37,718 bases of DNA from Methanosarcina sp. UBA5 (lineage in GTDB: Archaea > Halobacteriota > Methanosarcinia > Methanosarcinales > Methanosarcinaceae): contig NZ_DAVG01000028.1 in NCBI RefSeq assembly GCF_002505485.1, positions 1 to 37,718 of the forward strand, in the 5' to 3' direction. Below are positions 9,019 to 16,491 of the stretch, in pieces. The translations under genes and the position numbers were made by a program. The notes beneath the pieces were generated by a model, which was given only the letters and a program-made list of their open reading frames with translations, did no database searches and had not been told where the DNA came from. Position 1 is the stretch's first letter; the number at the start of each line of letters is the position of its first letter.

Positions 9019-9342
9019 TTAAAGTGCCTGGGCCGGTTCGGCCTGGTCCTCGGTTTTTATCTGGAGTTCTGCCTTATCTCTGAAATGAACATAAAGGGCA
9101 TAAATTAGGTTACCTATGAAAAAAGTCCACCAGGCCGTAAAAAGGGCAACTAAGATATGAGTGCCTGCTCCTCCCCAGCCTCCTGCCTTTTCCATGATCG
9201 CTACATTATCAGATTCGGTTTTAAGTTTCCATCCTTCGACCTGCTTGTCTTCAATGGCTTGTCTAAATGCGTTTCTCGAAACTCTCTTAACATTTACATT
9301 CTCGGCTATGTTCTCGCTCTCCTCGCTGGCCGCATACGCCAA
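9019..9342 (-). CDS. small membrane protein of unknown function
   Basis: A 107-residue protein not recognised as a characterised family. The first 55 residues are polar, with a segment VSRNAFRQAIEDKQVEGWKL that looks like a small helical-plus-strand domain. Residues about 58-85 include GGWGGAGTHILVALFTAWW and a further hydrophobic stretch that should cross the membrane once or twice. The tail is charged. The only start available in frame before a stop is TTG at 9342, with no clear Shine-Dalgarno, so the start is uncertain. The gene stands alone between two 3' hairpin elements. Confidence 0.65.
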   Translation of the reverse strand: MAYAASEESENIAENVNVKRVSRNAFRQAIEDKQVEGWKLKTESDNVAIMEKAGGWGGAGTHILVALFTAWWTFFIGNLIYALYVHFRDKAELQIKTEDQAEPAQAL

Positions 9343-9418
9343 CTTAATTTTAAATAGTCAAGTATGATTATATAAACGTTTATGGTTTTATTAATAACTT
9401 AAATATTATTAAGAAGGT

Positions 9419-9499
9419 TTGACCGCAAGCCTTTTTAAAAAGAGGTGTGACCACGCCGCTCAGGGCCTTTGGTCAAGCTTTCCGCCGGAAAGGTTGCGC
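9419..9499 (-). repeat. 3' hairpin element, copy 2
   Basis: This stretch contains TTGACCGCAAGCCTTTTTAA, TGTGACCACGCCGC and a CTTTCCGCCGGAAAG stem. These modules are shared with the copies at 8895-9010 and 31985-32090. It lies immediately after the stop of the GDYXXLXY gene, supporting a 3'-end role. Confidence 0.6.
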
Positions 9500-10051
9500 T
9501 TAAAACTCAATCTCTTTTTCGTCAATCAATAAACTTTTAATTATGGCATTTCCATATTTGTCAATGATAACTTTTGCATCAACTTCTTTTATCCCTTTCT
9601 GCCCCACCTCTTCTATCTCCATCCCCCTGCCTTCGGGAACAAAATAATTTTCAATACCGTAATTTACCCTGAGTTCCTGAATGGTCACTTCTTCGTTTTC
9701 CCCATATATGATATCGTTTATCTTACCTTTGATGTAAAGCTCATCTTTTGGTGGAGTCGCGTATATTTTTTTAGGTACTCCGTACCCATTTTTCAGTTCC
9801 AGTGCCAGATATACTGGCTCTTCGTTATAAAAGTAAGAATCCTCAGCCTGAAGTTTTTCCATATCCAGGGTACTGATTTCGTAATTAAGGGTCACATAGT
9901 CTCCCCTGAAAAGGTCTCTTGGGTCTACTGGCAGGGTTTTGAGCATAACCTCAGTGCCGGTCCTGAGGGTATATTCCTTATAGGCAATAAAGCCTGAAAA
10001 AATCAGGAGCCAGAAAACCACGGTAATGTAAAGGATTTTCTTCTGTTTCAT
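9500..10051 (-). CDS. GDYXXLXY-domain protein
   Basis: A 183-residue protein with one N-terminal membrane helix (ILYITVVFWLLIFSGFIAY) and the motif DPRDLFRGDYVTLNYEIS that defines the GDYXXLXY family. The rest is predicted beta-rich and extracytoplasmic. In bacteria and archaea the family is usually encoded right after a DUF2157 multi-span membrane protein; function is unknown. Here only a broken C-terminal piece of that partner remains just upstream (10119-10302), so this gene may be an orphaned survivor. The start ATG has GGGAGGGAC a few bases upstream, a strong ribosome binding site. The reading frame is complete. Confidence 0.9.
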   Translation of the reverse strand: MKQKKILYITVVFWLLIFSGFIAYKEYTLRTGTEVMLKTLPVDPRDLFRGDYVTLNYEISTLDMEKLQAEDSYFYNEEPVYLALELKNGYGVPKKIYATPPKDELYIKGKINDIIYGENEEVTIQELRVNYGIENYFVPEGRGMEIEEVGQKGIKEVDAKVIIDKYGNAIIKSLLIDEKEIEF

Positions 10052-10118
10052 TCGCAGTCCCTCCCTGCTCCTGGAAGGTTCATAGTTCCACAGCTTCTGG
10101 CTCTCAAACTGCAGCTTT

Positions 10119-10302
10119 TCATCGTTTCACTCCGGCAAACTGAGCTTTTAATTCTCTTCTTTTTCTTTCCAGTATTATACTTATAGTTAACAGGGCAAGT
10201 CCCCCGAGCATGAAAAAGAATGACCTTGGAAGAAGTTCCCAGAAAAAAATCAAAATATCTTGCAAAAATCAACGGTATAAACCAGAACATTGCAGTATTT
10301 AT
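10119..10302 (-). pseudogene. C-terminal remnant of a DUF2157 membrane protein, frameshifted
   Basis: Reading the minus strand from about 10302 gives FARYFDFFLGTSSKV, and a shift of frame then gives FMLGGLALLTISII followed by LERKRRELKAQF and a TGA at 10119. Together these match my memory of the C-terminal end of DUF2157 proteins (RYFDFF...LGG...ERKRR). A stop codon upstream and a frame change inside mean it cannot be a working gene. Its place directly before the GDYXXLXY gene is where the intact partner belongs. Confidence 0.7.
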
Positions 10303-10352
10303 GTAAATTTAAAGGAAATTTTGGCAGAAAGAGGGATAAAGGAATTCAAGAT

Positions 10353-10448
10353 ATGAATATAGTTAAAAAAGAACAGGCTGATGCTCTAAATCGATGTGTT
10401 CTTTATGAAGTCGATTTTATAAACAAGTTATTCGGAATAGCTGTCTAA
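10353..10448 (+). CDS. possible 31-residue small protein
   Basis: The ATG at 10353 has AAAGGA about ten bases upstream and opens a 31-codon frame (MNIVKKEQADALNR...KLFGIAV) with mixed, non-repetitive composition. No family is recognised. It lies in the 400-base spacer before the repeat-protein gene. It could equally be chance or the start of a lost gene. Confidence 0.25.
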   Translation: MNIVKKEQADALNRCVLYEVDFINKLFGIAV

Positions 10449-10582
10449 ATTTGGATATTATCTGAGGAATATTCTTCTCTTTTAAGTTCTTTGCTTTGCA
10501 ACTGAATTTTTACATACACAGTATGAATTTTTGCAATAGAAGCCTCAAAACTATCCAAGTAAATTCGCTTTTTATAAAAAAA

Positions 10583-10594
10583 GCTTTATATTTT
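10583..10594 (+). promoter_or_regulatory. TATA-like box upstream of the repeat-protein gene
   Basis: GCTTTATATTTT lies about 120 bases before the ATG at 10704 in an A+T-rich tract. If used, transcription would start near 10615-10620 with a leader of about 85-90 bases. It was recognised by eye only. Confidence 0.35.
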
Positions 10595-10703
10595 AAAATA
10601 GATGTGACATTTAGAGTTACTATGTTGTTAATTCAAGCCAACGATGCATAGATCTATTGTTATTCCTTGGCAAAAACATGAAGCTTTTTTGGGGTGGTAA
10701 AGG

Positions 10704-11147
10704 ATGCAAGAAACAAGAGAAAGCGAAGAAACTAGAGTACAGACTCCTAAAGCAATAAACGAAGCAGCTAGAATACAGATTCCTAGAACAATAGAAGAAG
10801 AGACTAGAGTACAGACTCCTAAAGCAATAAACCAAGCATGTGCTAGCATACAGATTCCCAGAACAATAGAAGAAGAGACTAGAGTACAGACTCCTAGAGC
10901 AATAAACCAAGCATGTGCTAGCATAAAGATTCCCATAACAATAGAAGAAGAAACTAGAGTACAGACTCCTAGAGCAATAAACGAAGAAGCTAGCATACAG
11001 ATTCCAAGAGAAAACGTACGTGAGATCAGAATAGAAATTCCTACAGATATAGAATTTTCAGAAGAGGAGATTAAGAAAATCGCTGCTGCGACTAAAAATG
11101 AAATCATTGACGTTATGCGTGGCGTGCAAACGAAATCAATTAGCTGA
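10704..11147 (+). CDS. repeat protein, candidate substrate peptide of the adjacent radical SAM enzyme
   Basis: A 147-residue protein of no family known to me. After MQETRESE come four tandem units of 24-25 residues. Each contains ETRVQTP(K/R)AIN followed by (S/R)IQIPRTIEE, so the unit is itself two related half-repeats with the core R/S-V/I-Q-T/I-P-K/R. The fourth unit diverges at its end, and a fifth, degenerate half-repeat (EIRIEIPTDIE) leads into a non-repetitive helical tail, FSEEEIKKIAAATKNEIIDV. The DNA repeats are nearly identical over 72-75 bases, pointing to recent expansion. Two units carry a single Cys (NQACAS). GGTGG upstream gives a plausible ribosome binding site. A radical SAM gene begins 204 bases downstream on the same strand. 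A frame on the opposite strand is also open because the period is a multiple of three, but it has no start signal. Function is unknown; a substrate role is inference. Confidence 0.65.
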   Translation: MQETRESEETRVQTPKAINEAARIQIPRTIEEETRVQTPKAINQACASIQIPRTIEEETRVQTPRAINQACASIKIPITIEEETRVQTPRAINEEASIQIPRENVREIRIEIPTDIEFSEEEIKKIAAATKNEIIDVMRGVQTKSIS

Positions 11148-11350
11148 AAAGAAGGAAACAATACCATTACAACCAGATATAAATGAAGTTGGCTCGCAAG
11201 AATAATACACAAAACATGGCAACATAAAGGATCTAAAGTCAAAATAGGTTCCAATAATGAGTGTTTGCTGAGAGTTAAATTTTTCAAAAGCCTGCAGATT
11301 CGATTAGGAAATCTTTACAGGCATTAACTTTCTGAAAGAAGGATGGTATA

Positions 11351-13441
11351 ATGAACGTATGTTTTGTAAATGCTCTGACGATGAGCGATTTTGGTGATCC
11401 GGAATTGACTCTAGCCTCGGACCAAGTAACTTCCCCACCGCTAGGAATCCTGAGCCTCGCCGCTGTTTTATGTGAAAAGGGAATTACTCCGCAGGTGGTT
11501 AACCTTAATAAATTATTTATTGATTTCCTTAAGTGCAATGAAGATGAAAAGCCATCTGATCTCTTGACATTTATAGTCGAGCATATTAAATCATTGTCCT
11601 TCGAGATTCTTGGGCTTAGCACAATTTGCAGTTCGTATCCTTTAACTCTTAGGATTGCACGTGAAATCAAAAAATTTAATCCTGCTGTTAAAATAATTTT
11701 GGGTGGTCCGCAAGCTTCCGTCGTAGACATCCCAACGATGAAGGCTTTTCCTTTCATTGATTTTGTAGTGAGAGGGGAGGCAGAGGATACATTTCCTCTT
11801 TTGCTTGAAGCTCTCTCAAGTACAGATTTTTCAATACAGTTGGAAAAAGTTCCGGGAATTACGTTTAGAAAAGGTGTTGACGTAATCCGTAATCCCAATG
11901 CCCAACCTATACTTGACCTCGATCGTCTACCTTTACCTGCTTATTTTCTTGATCCAAGTATAAATGAGTACAAAAGTATTTCTCTGGAAGTTGGCCGTGG
12001 CTGTCCATTTAATTGCACATTCTGTTCAACAAGTGAGTTCTTTAATCGAAAATTTCGTCTCAAATCTCCCCAGAAAATAATTGAACAAATGAAATTTATC
12101 AAAGATAAATATGGAATTAATAATATAACCTTTACTCATGACAATTTTGCGGCAAATCGTAAGAAGGTCGTCGAATTCTGTGAAGCTATAATTAACTGTG
12201 GAGAGGATTTTTTTTGGACTTGCAGCGCCCGTACAGATCAAACTGATGACGAACTTATTTCTCTTATGAAAAAAGCTGGGTGTCAAGGGATTTTTTTCGG
12301 TGTTGAGACAGGCTCAGCTCGTTTACAACAAATGATTAATAAGAAACTAAATCTTTCTGATGCTATTATGCGGATTAAGTGTACTGATCAGCATGGAATT
12401 AATACAACTGTATCTCTGATCACTGCTTTTCCGGAAGAGACAAAGGATGATTTAAGAAGTACAGTTAATTTTTTAGTGGATTTATTACGTTTCAACAATG
12501 TTGAGCCCCAACTTAAACTTTTAGCTCCGCTTGCAGGAACACAACTCCATTCCATATATAAGGATAAATTACTACTAGATTATATTTATTCCGACATATC
12601 TTATCAAGGCTGGAAACAGAACCCAGATGATATTGAAATGATCAAAGCTAATCCGGAAGTCTTCCCAGATTTCTATTCGATTCCAACGTCTCATATAGAC
12701 CGACTATACTTCAAAGAGGTTCAAGATTTCGTTACTGCCATACAAACCTGGTTCCGATGGCTACCGGTTGCACTTTTACAGGACAGTGGAGATATACTAA
12801 ATGTTTTTGATAGATGGAGAATATGGAGAACTAGCAAGCTCATAGATAACTTAAATTTAAATGCTAATGAAGTACCATATTATAGTCGTAGAAAATTCGT
12901 TGAAGACTTCTTTGAGTTTGTTCTGACTTACTACTATAATGAGATGGCGAAAGCAAAAAAAGTAATCTCTTCGATTATTGAGATCGAAAATCTTTTTTTA
13001 ACCCATGAGGGCGAACTTGCAATTGAATCACACAAGAAACTTGTAGTTTTCAATTCAACTTCTTTTCCATATAAACCCAAAGATTTGCATATAACTCGAC
13101 TAAATTTTGATTATAAAGAACTTATTCAATGTCTGAGAGATAAAAAGAACCTCAACCAAATTTCTGATAATAACGTTACGATCGCCTTCAGAGAGGCAAA
13201 CAGGGAACGGAGAGAAATATCTGTGCGAATTTTGAGTCCTATCTCAGAAGAACTTTTAAATGTGTGTGATGGGAGCCGTACTGTTAGCGACATTGTTTCT
13301 AAATCTTCCTTGCTAAAAGCACAGGTGGATGGGATTGCATCTGAGAAAGTGTGCTATTATGGATTAAGTCAACTTTTAAAGCAAGGACTGATTGAAGTTT
13401 CATCTCAACCAATTTTGGTAGATTTTAAAAATCAGGTCTGA
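11351..13441 (+). CDS. B12-binding radical SAM enzyme with C-terminal PqqD-like domain
   Basis: A 696-residue protein. Residues 1-150 look like a cobalamin-binding Rossmann domain (PPLGILSLAAVL, IILGGPQAS). The radical SAM domain follows with the 4Fe-4S motif CPFNCTFC at 218-225 and the glycine-rich strand GIFFGVETGS. A helical region of about 200 residues comes next. The last 70 residues (SPISEELLNVCDGSRTVSDI ... LSQLLKQGLIEVS) have the pattern of PqqD/RRE modules, which bind leader peptides in peptide-modifying systems. Class B enzymes use methylcobalamin to methylate unreactive carbons or perform other radical chemistry; several act on ribosomal peptides. The neighbouring repeat protein (10704-11147) is the natural candidate substrate. 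AAGGATGG precedes the ATG. No transporter or protease gene is adjacent. The B12-rSAM call is firm; the PqqD-like call is moderate. Confidence 0.9.
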   Translation: MNVCFVNALTMSDFGDPELTLASDQVTSPPLGILSLAAVLCEKGITPQVVNLNKLFIDFLKCNEDEKPSDLLTFIVEHIKSLSFEILGLSTICSSYPLTLRIAREIKKFNPAVKIILGGPQASVVDIPTMKAFPFIDFVVRGEAEDTFPLLLEALSSTDFSIQLEKVPGITFRKGVDVIRNPNAQPILDLDRLPLPAYFLDPSINEYKSISLEVGRGCPFNCTFCSTSEFFNRKFRLKSPQKIIEQMKFIKDKYGINNITFTHDNFAANRKKVVEFCEAIINCGEDFFWTCSARTDQTDDELISLMKKAGCQGIFFGVETGSARLQQMINKKLNLSDAIMRIKCTDQHGINTTVSLITAFPEETKDDLRSTVNFLVDLLRFNNVEPQLKLLAPLAGTQLHSIYKDKLLLDYIYSDISYQGWKQNPDDIEMIKANPEVFPDFYSIPTSHIDRLYFKEVQDFVTAIQTWFRWLPVALLQDSGDILNVFDRWRIWRTSKLIDNLNLNANEVPYYSRRKFVEDFFEFVLTYYYNEMAKAKKVISSIIEIENLFLTHEGELAIESHKKLVVFNSTSFPYKPKDLHITRLNFDYKELIQCLRDKKNLNQISDNNVTIAFREANRERREISVRILSPISEELLNVCDGSRTVSDIVSKSSLLKAQVDGIASEKVCYYGLSQLLKQGLIEVSSQPILVDFKNQV

Positions 13442-13521
13442 AGCCCAAGGCAAAGCCCAGCATTTGTCATCCGTTATTTAAGGGTAATTTGCTGTCATGT
13501 ACTGCAAAGTTACTATTATTA

Positions 13522-13670
13522 GATTCTGGTGCAAAAAATCTGCCTTTGTTACAAAATAATGTAAGCCTTTACAATTAGAAAAGTTAATTACTCTCAGCAT
13601 CAAGAAAATGATACACGAAGGGAATAATTATAATATCAAACTGCGGAAATATTATTTTTGCACCAGAACC
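13522..13670. mobile_element. miniature inverted-repeat element, TTCTGGTGCAAAAA ends
   Basis: ATTCTGGTGCAAAAAAT at the left end is matched by ATTTTTGCACCAGAAC at the right, 149 bases apart. There is no coding capacity. The ends resemble those I recall for IS6-family transposons (GGTTCTGTTGCAAA type), so it may be a non-autonomous relative; that link is inference. Confidence 0.65.
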
Positions 13671-13779
13671 GCAGGAGGTTTTGTAGCAAAAAGCTCTGCA
13701 TTTCACCGGGTTTTCTGATAAAACCAGGTGGAAGTCTGGGCCATGTGCCACAAAATGCAGAGCTTTTGCTAAAACCTGC
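13671..13779. repeat. long imperfect palindrome with a nested hairpin
   Basis: The outer arms contain AAAAAGCTCTGCATTT (left) and AAATGCAGAGCTTTTG (right), flanked by GCAGG...GTTTT and AAAACCTGC. Inside lies a second hairpin, GGTTTTCTGATAAAACC, bracketed by CACC and GGTG. The whole could fold into a branched stem of over 100 bases. It directly abuts the miniature element to its left. Confidence 0.75.
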
Positions 13780-13790
13780 GCGTCAGAAAC

Positions 13791-13894
13791 CTAGTGTCGC
13801 ATAAACAGCAAAATGTCGTATAAAATCAATTGCAATTATTCCAATTGCAATTATTCATCATCGTTAAATTTTTGAGGATTGACGAGACACTAGA
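13791..13894. mobile_element. miniature element with CTAGTGTC terminal repeats
   Basis: CTAGTGTC begins at 13791 and its exact reverse complement GACACTAG ends at 13894, enclosing 104 bases with an internal duplication of CCAATTGCAATTATT-like sequence. A transposase remnant lies about 1.1 kb away and could be of the source family, but nothing proves it. The rest of the 13442-14198 spacer shows no gene. Confidence 0.55.
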
Positions 13895-14204
13895 TTACTG
13901 TTAACACTCAATTCTTTCAATGCCTGCGATTATGAAATGGGTGAAAGCTCTTCCAAAATCGACAAGGGTCAGATACAGCAGTTTCAAATGTACTCGAATG
14001 ATTTCCAAATGTATTCAAATTAGTTTTGGTGTTATTTGAGCAAAGTTCGATACGGAGAAAAAGAGAGCCTGAAATCTACTTCTTCTTGCACTTCTTAATT
14101 CCAACTTCTCACAGGCTAATGTTCAGAATCATTGTTTCAAAAGCAGTTTGAACCTAAATTACATACTTTTCATATCAAGGATATTATATTGAGGTGATAT
14201 GAAA

Positions 14205-14366
14205 ATGAACTGTGGAGATTTGAAAATGGGTCAGACTCTTCGTTGTGAAGCATGTGGTTTTGAACTTCAGGTAGTAAAGGAGTGTGGGGATGTATCCTGC
14301 TCTACTGATGCCTGCTGTACTGGCAACGTAACGTGCTGCGGAGAACCGATGAAATTAAAACAATAA
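14205..14366 (+). CDS. small Cys-rich desulforedoxin-like zinc/iron-ribbon protein
   Basis: A 53-residue protein (MNCGDLKMGQTLRCEACGFE...). The CEACG knuckle and the later CCGEPMKLK ending match the pattern of the desulforedoxin/desulfoferrodoxin N-terminal domain, which binds one iron or zinc through four cysteines. An insert between them carries five further cysteines (CGDVSCSTDACC), unusual for that fold. The Shine-Dalgarno GAGGTGAT ends seven bases before the ATG at 14205; an in-frame ATG at 14199 overlaps it and is less likely. The gene stands alone between element-rich spacer and a terminator-like hairpin. A role in redox or metal handling is inferred. Confidence 0.75.
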   Translation: MNCGDLKMGQTLRCEACGFELQVVKECGDVSCSTDACCTGNVTCCGEPMKLKQ

Positions 14367-14465
14367 GCCAGGCAAATAACGTAACAAATACAGGAGAGGA
14401 GATTCCGGAATATTTCTGAGGAGTACAAAACTCAGGAAAGTCCGGAAAAGGATATAGTAAAGACA

Positions 14466-14502
14466 AGTCCAGAGAGGTTCCCTGTTCAGGGCTTTTTCTG
14501 GA
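14466..14502. terminator. terminator-like hairpin
   Basis: CCAGA ... TCTGG enclose CCCTGTTCAGGG, a nested stem followed by few U residues. It lies between the small Cys-rich gene (+) and the convergent DUF3147 gene (-), where 3' ends of both would fall. Confidence 0.4.
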
Positions 14503-14513
14503 ATCTCAAAATT

Positions 14514-14909
14514 TCAATAATGTGTTTTTTGCTGTCTTTTTTCTTTCATTTTTTCAAGGAAACCCTGAATCAGCCTGGTTGCGAAATATGAACTGAAAAA
14601 CCAGATTATAAGGGCAATAATAATTGAAAGGCCCCATCTATTAAAGTGCTCCATGCAGAAGGCATCAGTGAGCACGCATATAGTGCAGCCTATCATCCCT
14701 GCGCTGGCTCCGAGAGCAATGTCAGAAGCCTGCTCTGAAGTTCCGAAATATCCTGCCATTATCACGGCAGCTGCCATAACAGCTGGAAAAGCTGCAAAAA
14801 CTCCTGCAAAAGATTTTGAAGGAATTATCTGCAACATAATATAACAGGCAGCAACAGCGGTTCCCCCAAAGACGAACCTTAGAGCAAGGTCTTTGAAATC
14901 TAATTTCAT
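14514..14909 (-). CDS. DUF3147 integral membrane protein
   Basis: A 131-residue, four-helix membrane protein. The FVFGGTAVAACY and FAGVFAAFPAVMAAA segments match the DUF3147 family. The tail is basic (KMKEKRQQKTH). The ATG has AAGGAG nine bases upstream. A second family member is encoded at 32082-32444; both share FGG-AV and FAAFPAV. Function is unknown. Confidence 0.85.
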   Translation of the reverse strand: MKLDFKDLALRFVFGGTAVAACYIMLQIIPSKSFAGVFAAFPAVMAAAVIMAGYFGTSEQASDIALGASAGMIGCTICVLTDAFCMEHFNRWGLSIIIALIIWFFSSYFATRLIQGFLEKMKEKRQQKTHY

Positions 14910-14972
14910 GATATAACTCCTTATTGCAATTTTTCTAAAAGGATTACTAAACTATTTGAACCTTAACTCTGC

Positions 14973-15368
14973 TCATTTAGGGAATAAGTTCAAGTTTAAC
15001 TTCTTTTCTATTTCATCAATCTTCTTGGGTACTTCCGTTAAAATCATCTGGCAATCTAAATCCAGCATGTAGACTTTGCGGAATTGCTCTATAAGGTCTC
15101 ATGGAGAATATTTACTTGTTAAATCAGCCTTTCTTATATAGTTTTGAATTTTTGCGTATCCATAAAGAGACAAAAGTGAGATGAAAAGATGGCCGAAAAG
15201 CGACTCGTTATCCTGTAGATAAAGTTTATCTGCTTCCAACAAGCTCTTATAAATGTCATAATGTTTTTTACTGTATCTCTTTTTTGATGGTCCATCTTTA
15301 TCCGAGTGATGTTTTTCAACTAACTTATCCGCAACATACTGTTTTCTTGGTCCTATTACAAAGTCAGG
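14973..15368 (-). pseudogene. C-terminal remnant of an IS1634/IS4-type transposase
   Basis: Reading the minus strand in one frame gives VADKLVEKHHSDKDG, then GHLFISLLSLYGYAKIQNY, an in-frame TGA (bases 15099-15101) where Trp is expected, then DLIEQFRKVYMLDL and finally ITEVPKKIDEIEKKLNLNLF before a stop. I recognise this tail (large-helix region and TEVPKK...LGLNLFPK) from IS1634/IS4-like DDE transposases. The upstream part, with the catalytic residues, is gone; a stop precedes the fragment at 15369. Only about 130 codons survive. Confidence 0.7.
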
Positions 15369-15563
15369 TTAAATACTTTTAATTAAGAAGGTGGCTTTTG
15401 ACAGGCAGCGCAGATAATACCTATGCTACTTATTCAGTAGGATAATTAGAGTCATCAAAGCTATACGGCTTTGACTTTCCTGAAGGCTTCAAGAAATTTT
15501 ACATCGCTGAATTTTTCTGCTTGAGCTAAGAATAAATGAAATAACCTGAAGGCTTTTTAATTC

Positions 15564-15692
15564 GGTAATGGCCAGATCGAGAAGCTAAACGAGAACATGT
15601 ACAAGCAAAAGGTTTTTGCAAACTTTGATCTAGAGAATAGCAGGCTAAACATTAAGCTGTTTCCGGAGAATAGAGAAAATAAAAAACAATGA
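15564..15692 (+). pseudogene. coding remnant of unknown family
   Basis: A 42-codon frame without a start (GNGQIEKLNENMYKQKVF ... LNIKLFPENRENK) ends at TGA 15690-15692 and is preceded by a stop. Composition looks like real protein. A further fragment in the same spacer (about 15440-15520) reads KLYGFDFPEGFKKFY. Both are probably debris of mobile or lost genes. No family is assigned. Confidence 0.35.
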
Positions 15693-15714
15693 TGAAAATT
15701 TTTGTAATATCCGG

Positions 15715-16038
15715 TTATTCATCAGGTTTTTCAAAACGGGCAGGATACTTCTTTTTTAATGGTATGTGGAACTCTTCGTCTAATTTTGTATCATAAAGTA
15801 GTGTTTTCACTTTTGAAAGCTGGTCAAGTGATAAATGCTGAGCTCCTTTAAAGTCAGCCCTTTCAAGATTAGCTCCTTGAAGGTTAGTCCCTTCAAGTTT
15901 AGCCATTTTAAGGTTAGCTCTTTCAAGATTAGCCATCTTAAGGTCAGCCTCTATAAGGTCAGCTCCTTGAAAGTCTTTTCTCTCTGGAGCATCCATATAC
16001 AATGTCGGCTTTGAACTAAAATAAGTATTACTATGCAA
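15715..16038 (-). CDS. short pentapeptide-repeat protein (family copy 1)
   Basis: A 107-residue protein. A header (SNTYFSSKPTLYMDAPERKD) is followed by about ten A(D/N)LxX pentapeptides, which form a right-handed quadrilateral beta-helix, and a conserved tail (GAQHLSLDQLSKVKTLL ... LKKKYPARF). The same header and tail occur in the large copy at 19946-21067 and in a broken copy at 21592-21782. Conserved sequence, in frame, extends at least 15 codons before the ATG up to a stop near 16080, so this may be the 3' half of a once longer gene. Function is unknown. Confidence 0.7.
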   Translation of the reverse strand: MHSNTYFSSKPTLYMDAPERKDFQGADLIEADLKMANLERANLKMAKLEGTNLQGANLERADFKGAQHLSLDQLSKVKTLLYDTKLDEEFHIPLKKKYPARFEKPDE

Positions 16039-16314
16039 TGAAAATATCTTCTGCTCTTCAGGATTTAGTTTAAAAAATTGTGTCTATTTATAATCTGGGC
16101 CTATAAGAACTGCAAAAATGACAGCTACGTTTTACCCTATGACGTTGCTATCCTGCATGGATCCTTCAGTATGGTATTTTCTTCTCAGTTATTTCTGACA
16201 TCTCTATTTTGCAGAATATAAGGCACACTGCCCTCACTCAGAAGGAAAGTAGACTATCAAAGAAAATAAGCATCTCTAACAAGGGTAAAAATAGAAAAAA
16301 AGCCTATATACATT

Positions 16315-16428
16315 ATGGATAACAAAAAACTTGCGAGTATGTGCCCAGTTCCACCTACATTAAGAGAACTGTTGAAGAAACAAAAGGAACTAGAAATGCA
16401 AGAAAAGGAAAAATATTTCAAACCTTGA
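16315..16428 (+). CDS. possible 37-residue small protein
   Basis: The frame MDNKKLASMCPVPPTLREL... ends in a Lys/Glu-rich helix (KKQKELEMQEKEKYF). The composition is protein-like but no Shine-Dalgarno precedes the ATG, and the frame is open for some 15 codons upstream without a start. The alternative minus-strand frame is less plausible. No family is recognised. Confidence 0.3.
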   Translation: MDNKKLASMCPVPPTLRELLKKQKELEMQEKEKYFKP

Positions 16429-16491
16429 ATTAACAAAAAATACATCCGAATTTCTCAGTAGGAAAGACTGCAATTTCTACTGAGAAAAGAC

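Noticed and set aside
11098..11205. A 35-codon frame (MKSLTLCVACKRNQ...) overlapping the end of the repeat-protein gene
   Set aside because: A faint echo of the repeat (TIPLQPDINE) hinted at a frameshifted extension, but there is no ribosome binding site and the match is too short.
10628..11287. A 219-codon hydrophobic frame opposite the repeat-protein gene
   Set aside because: It is open only because the repeat period is a multiple of three. It has no ribosome binding site, and the plus frame has a plausible start, a helical tail and a downstream partner.
11284..11898. A 204-codon frame opposite the start of the radical SAM gene
   Set aside because: It lies wholly within a gene with clear B12/radical SAM motifs and has no recognisable content.
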